Of a stretch of 43,605 nt of DNA, positions 43,262 to 43,605 are shown in pieces. The position numbers and the translations under genes were made by a program. This DNA comes from Devosia geojensis (GTDB taxonomy: Bacteria > Pseudomonadota > Alphaproteobacteria > Rhizobiales > Devosiaceae). The notes beneath the pieces were generated by a model. That model worked only from the letters and a program-made list of their open reading frames with translations, had not been told where the DNA came from and searched no databases. The stretch spans positions 1 through 43,605 of the forward strand of contig NZ_JZEX01000110.1 in assembly GCF_000969415.1 (NCBI RefSeq), given 5' to 3'. The stretch's first letter is position 1; the number at the start of each line of letters is the position of its first letter.

Positions 43262-43549
43262 ACGTCATTCCGGCGAAGGCCGGGGAACACATCAATCGCG
43301 CTGGAGGGACGGTCAGGCCTGTGCTGGCCCGTTCACACATCTTGCGGCGGTGATGGCATCTCAGGATGGGCCCCGGCCTTCGCCAGGGTGACATCGTGGG
43401 GGGTGGAATGACAGTGCGAGAGCCGCTTTTCCGGCGTGTACTGGATCCCGGCTTTTCGCCGGGATGACAGCCGGTGGTGGGGCAGGAATTCTGCCCTTGC
43501 CGGCCCCTTTCCGACGCCATAGCCTCACCTACGGGGAAGAGGACAAGTC
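43262..43549. repeat. cluster of type B repeat arms
   Basis: The gap carries several related arms: CGTCATTCCGGCGAAGGCCGG (43263-43283 region), its complement-like CCCCGGCCTTCGCCAGGGTGACATCG (about 43371-43396), and a third arm reading CGGCGTGTACTGGATCCCGG onward to about 43470 that nearly duplicates the right arm of the element at 36612-36649. No gene is seen. The last 60 bases before 43550 contain GGGGAAGAGGA, a likely ribosome site for the next gene. Confidence 0.7.
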
Positions 43550-43605
43550 ATGGGGAAACCGGCACATTTCGTCATCGTGGGCGGAGGGACGGCGGGGTGG
43601 ATCGC
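43550..43605 (+). CDS. flavin-dependent (tryptophan) halogenase-type protein, 5' end only
   Basis: An ATG at 43550 with GAAGAGGAC upstream opens a frame reading MGKPAHFVIVGGGTAGWI, which runs off the window edge. The GGGTAGW stretch is the FAD-binding signature at the very N-terminus of tryptophan-halogenase family proteins. Only 18 residues are visible, so the true substrate and even the integrity of the gene cannot be judged. Other FAD monooxygenases share GxGxxG, but the TAGW ending is characteristic of the halogenase group. Confidence 0.65.
   Translation, partial: MGKPAHFVIVGGGTAGWI

Noticed and set aside
43264..43470. Attachment site or prophage end near higBA
   Set aside because: The repeats are inverted arms shared with other intergenic elements, and no integrase or tRNA is nearby.

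Overview
The window is a GC-rich chromosomal segment with tightly packed, translationally coupled operons. It most resembles a Hyphomicrobiales (Rhizobiales) alphaproteobacterium, possibly near Devosia or its relatives. That placement is an inference from gene content and style: a phnF-divergent C-P lyase cluster, an arginase/ornithine cyclodeaminase pair, MalFGK- and Dpp-type sugar importers, and many GC-rich inverted-repeat elements. No rRNA, tRNA or CRISPR array was recognised.

Region 1 (1-13095) is a phosphonate utilisation locus. A hairpin-rich leader or non-coding RNA candidate (about 60-420) precedes phnC-phnD-phnE-phnE and a hexapeptide-repeat acetyltransferase. The repressor gene phnF follows on the minus strand. 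The divergent operon phnG-phnH-phnI-phnJ-phnK-phnL-phnM-phnM' encodes the C-P lyase core and ends in two different PhnM paralogues. The phnF/phnG gap holds a candidate Pho box and a PhnF-type palindrome, which fits phosphate-starvation control plus local repression.

Region 2 (13111-19929) holds an ArsR/AHSA1 pair, arginase plus ornithine cyclodeaminase (arginine to ornithine to proline) divergent from an Lrp/AsnC regulator, a beta-propeller lactonase, and a two-gene unit of an MDR dehydrogenase and a Gfo/Idh/MocA oxidoreductase.

Region 3 (20181-29542, minus strand) reads as one catabolic operon. In transcription order it is a LacI regulator, a sugar-binding protein, two permeases, a MalK-type ATPase, a GH63-type hydrolase, an SGNH esterase, an SDR dehydrogenase and a second GH63-type hydrolase. 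It looks like an uptake and breakdown system for a small, perhaps acylated, glycoside such as glucosyl- or mannosylglycerate. The substrate is inferred.

Region 4 (29722-38645, plus strand) starts with a winged-helix (ArsR-like) protein carrying a large beta-rich C-terminal domain. A GH51 alpha-L-arabinofuranosidase and a five-gene Dpp/Opp-type importer follow. Similar palindromes lie upstream of the regulator and of the arabinofuranosidase, suggesting a local regulon for arabinose-containing oligosaccharides.

Region 5 (38642-43605) has an aldo/keto reductase, an AraC regulator divergent from a GH4 glycosidase, a HigB/HigA toxin-antitoxin pair, and the first 56 bases of a flavin-dependent halogenase-type gene cut by the window edge. 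At least eight GC-rich inverted-repeat elements of two sequence types sit between genes, three of them inside apparent operons (phnK/phnL, a Dpp permease/ATPase junction, and the sugar-binding protein/permease junction of region 3).
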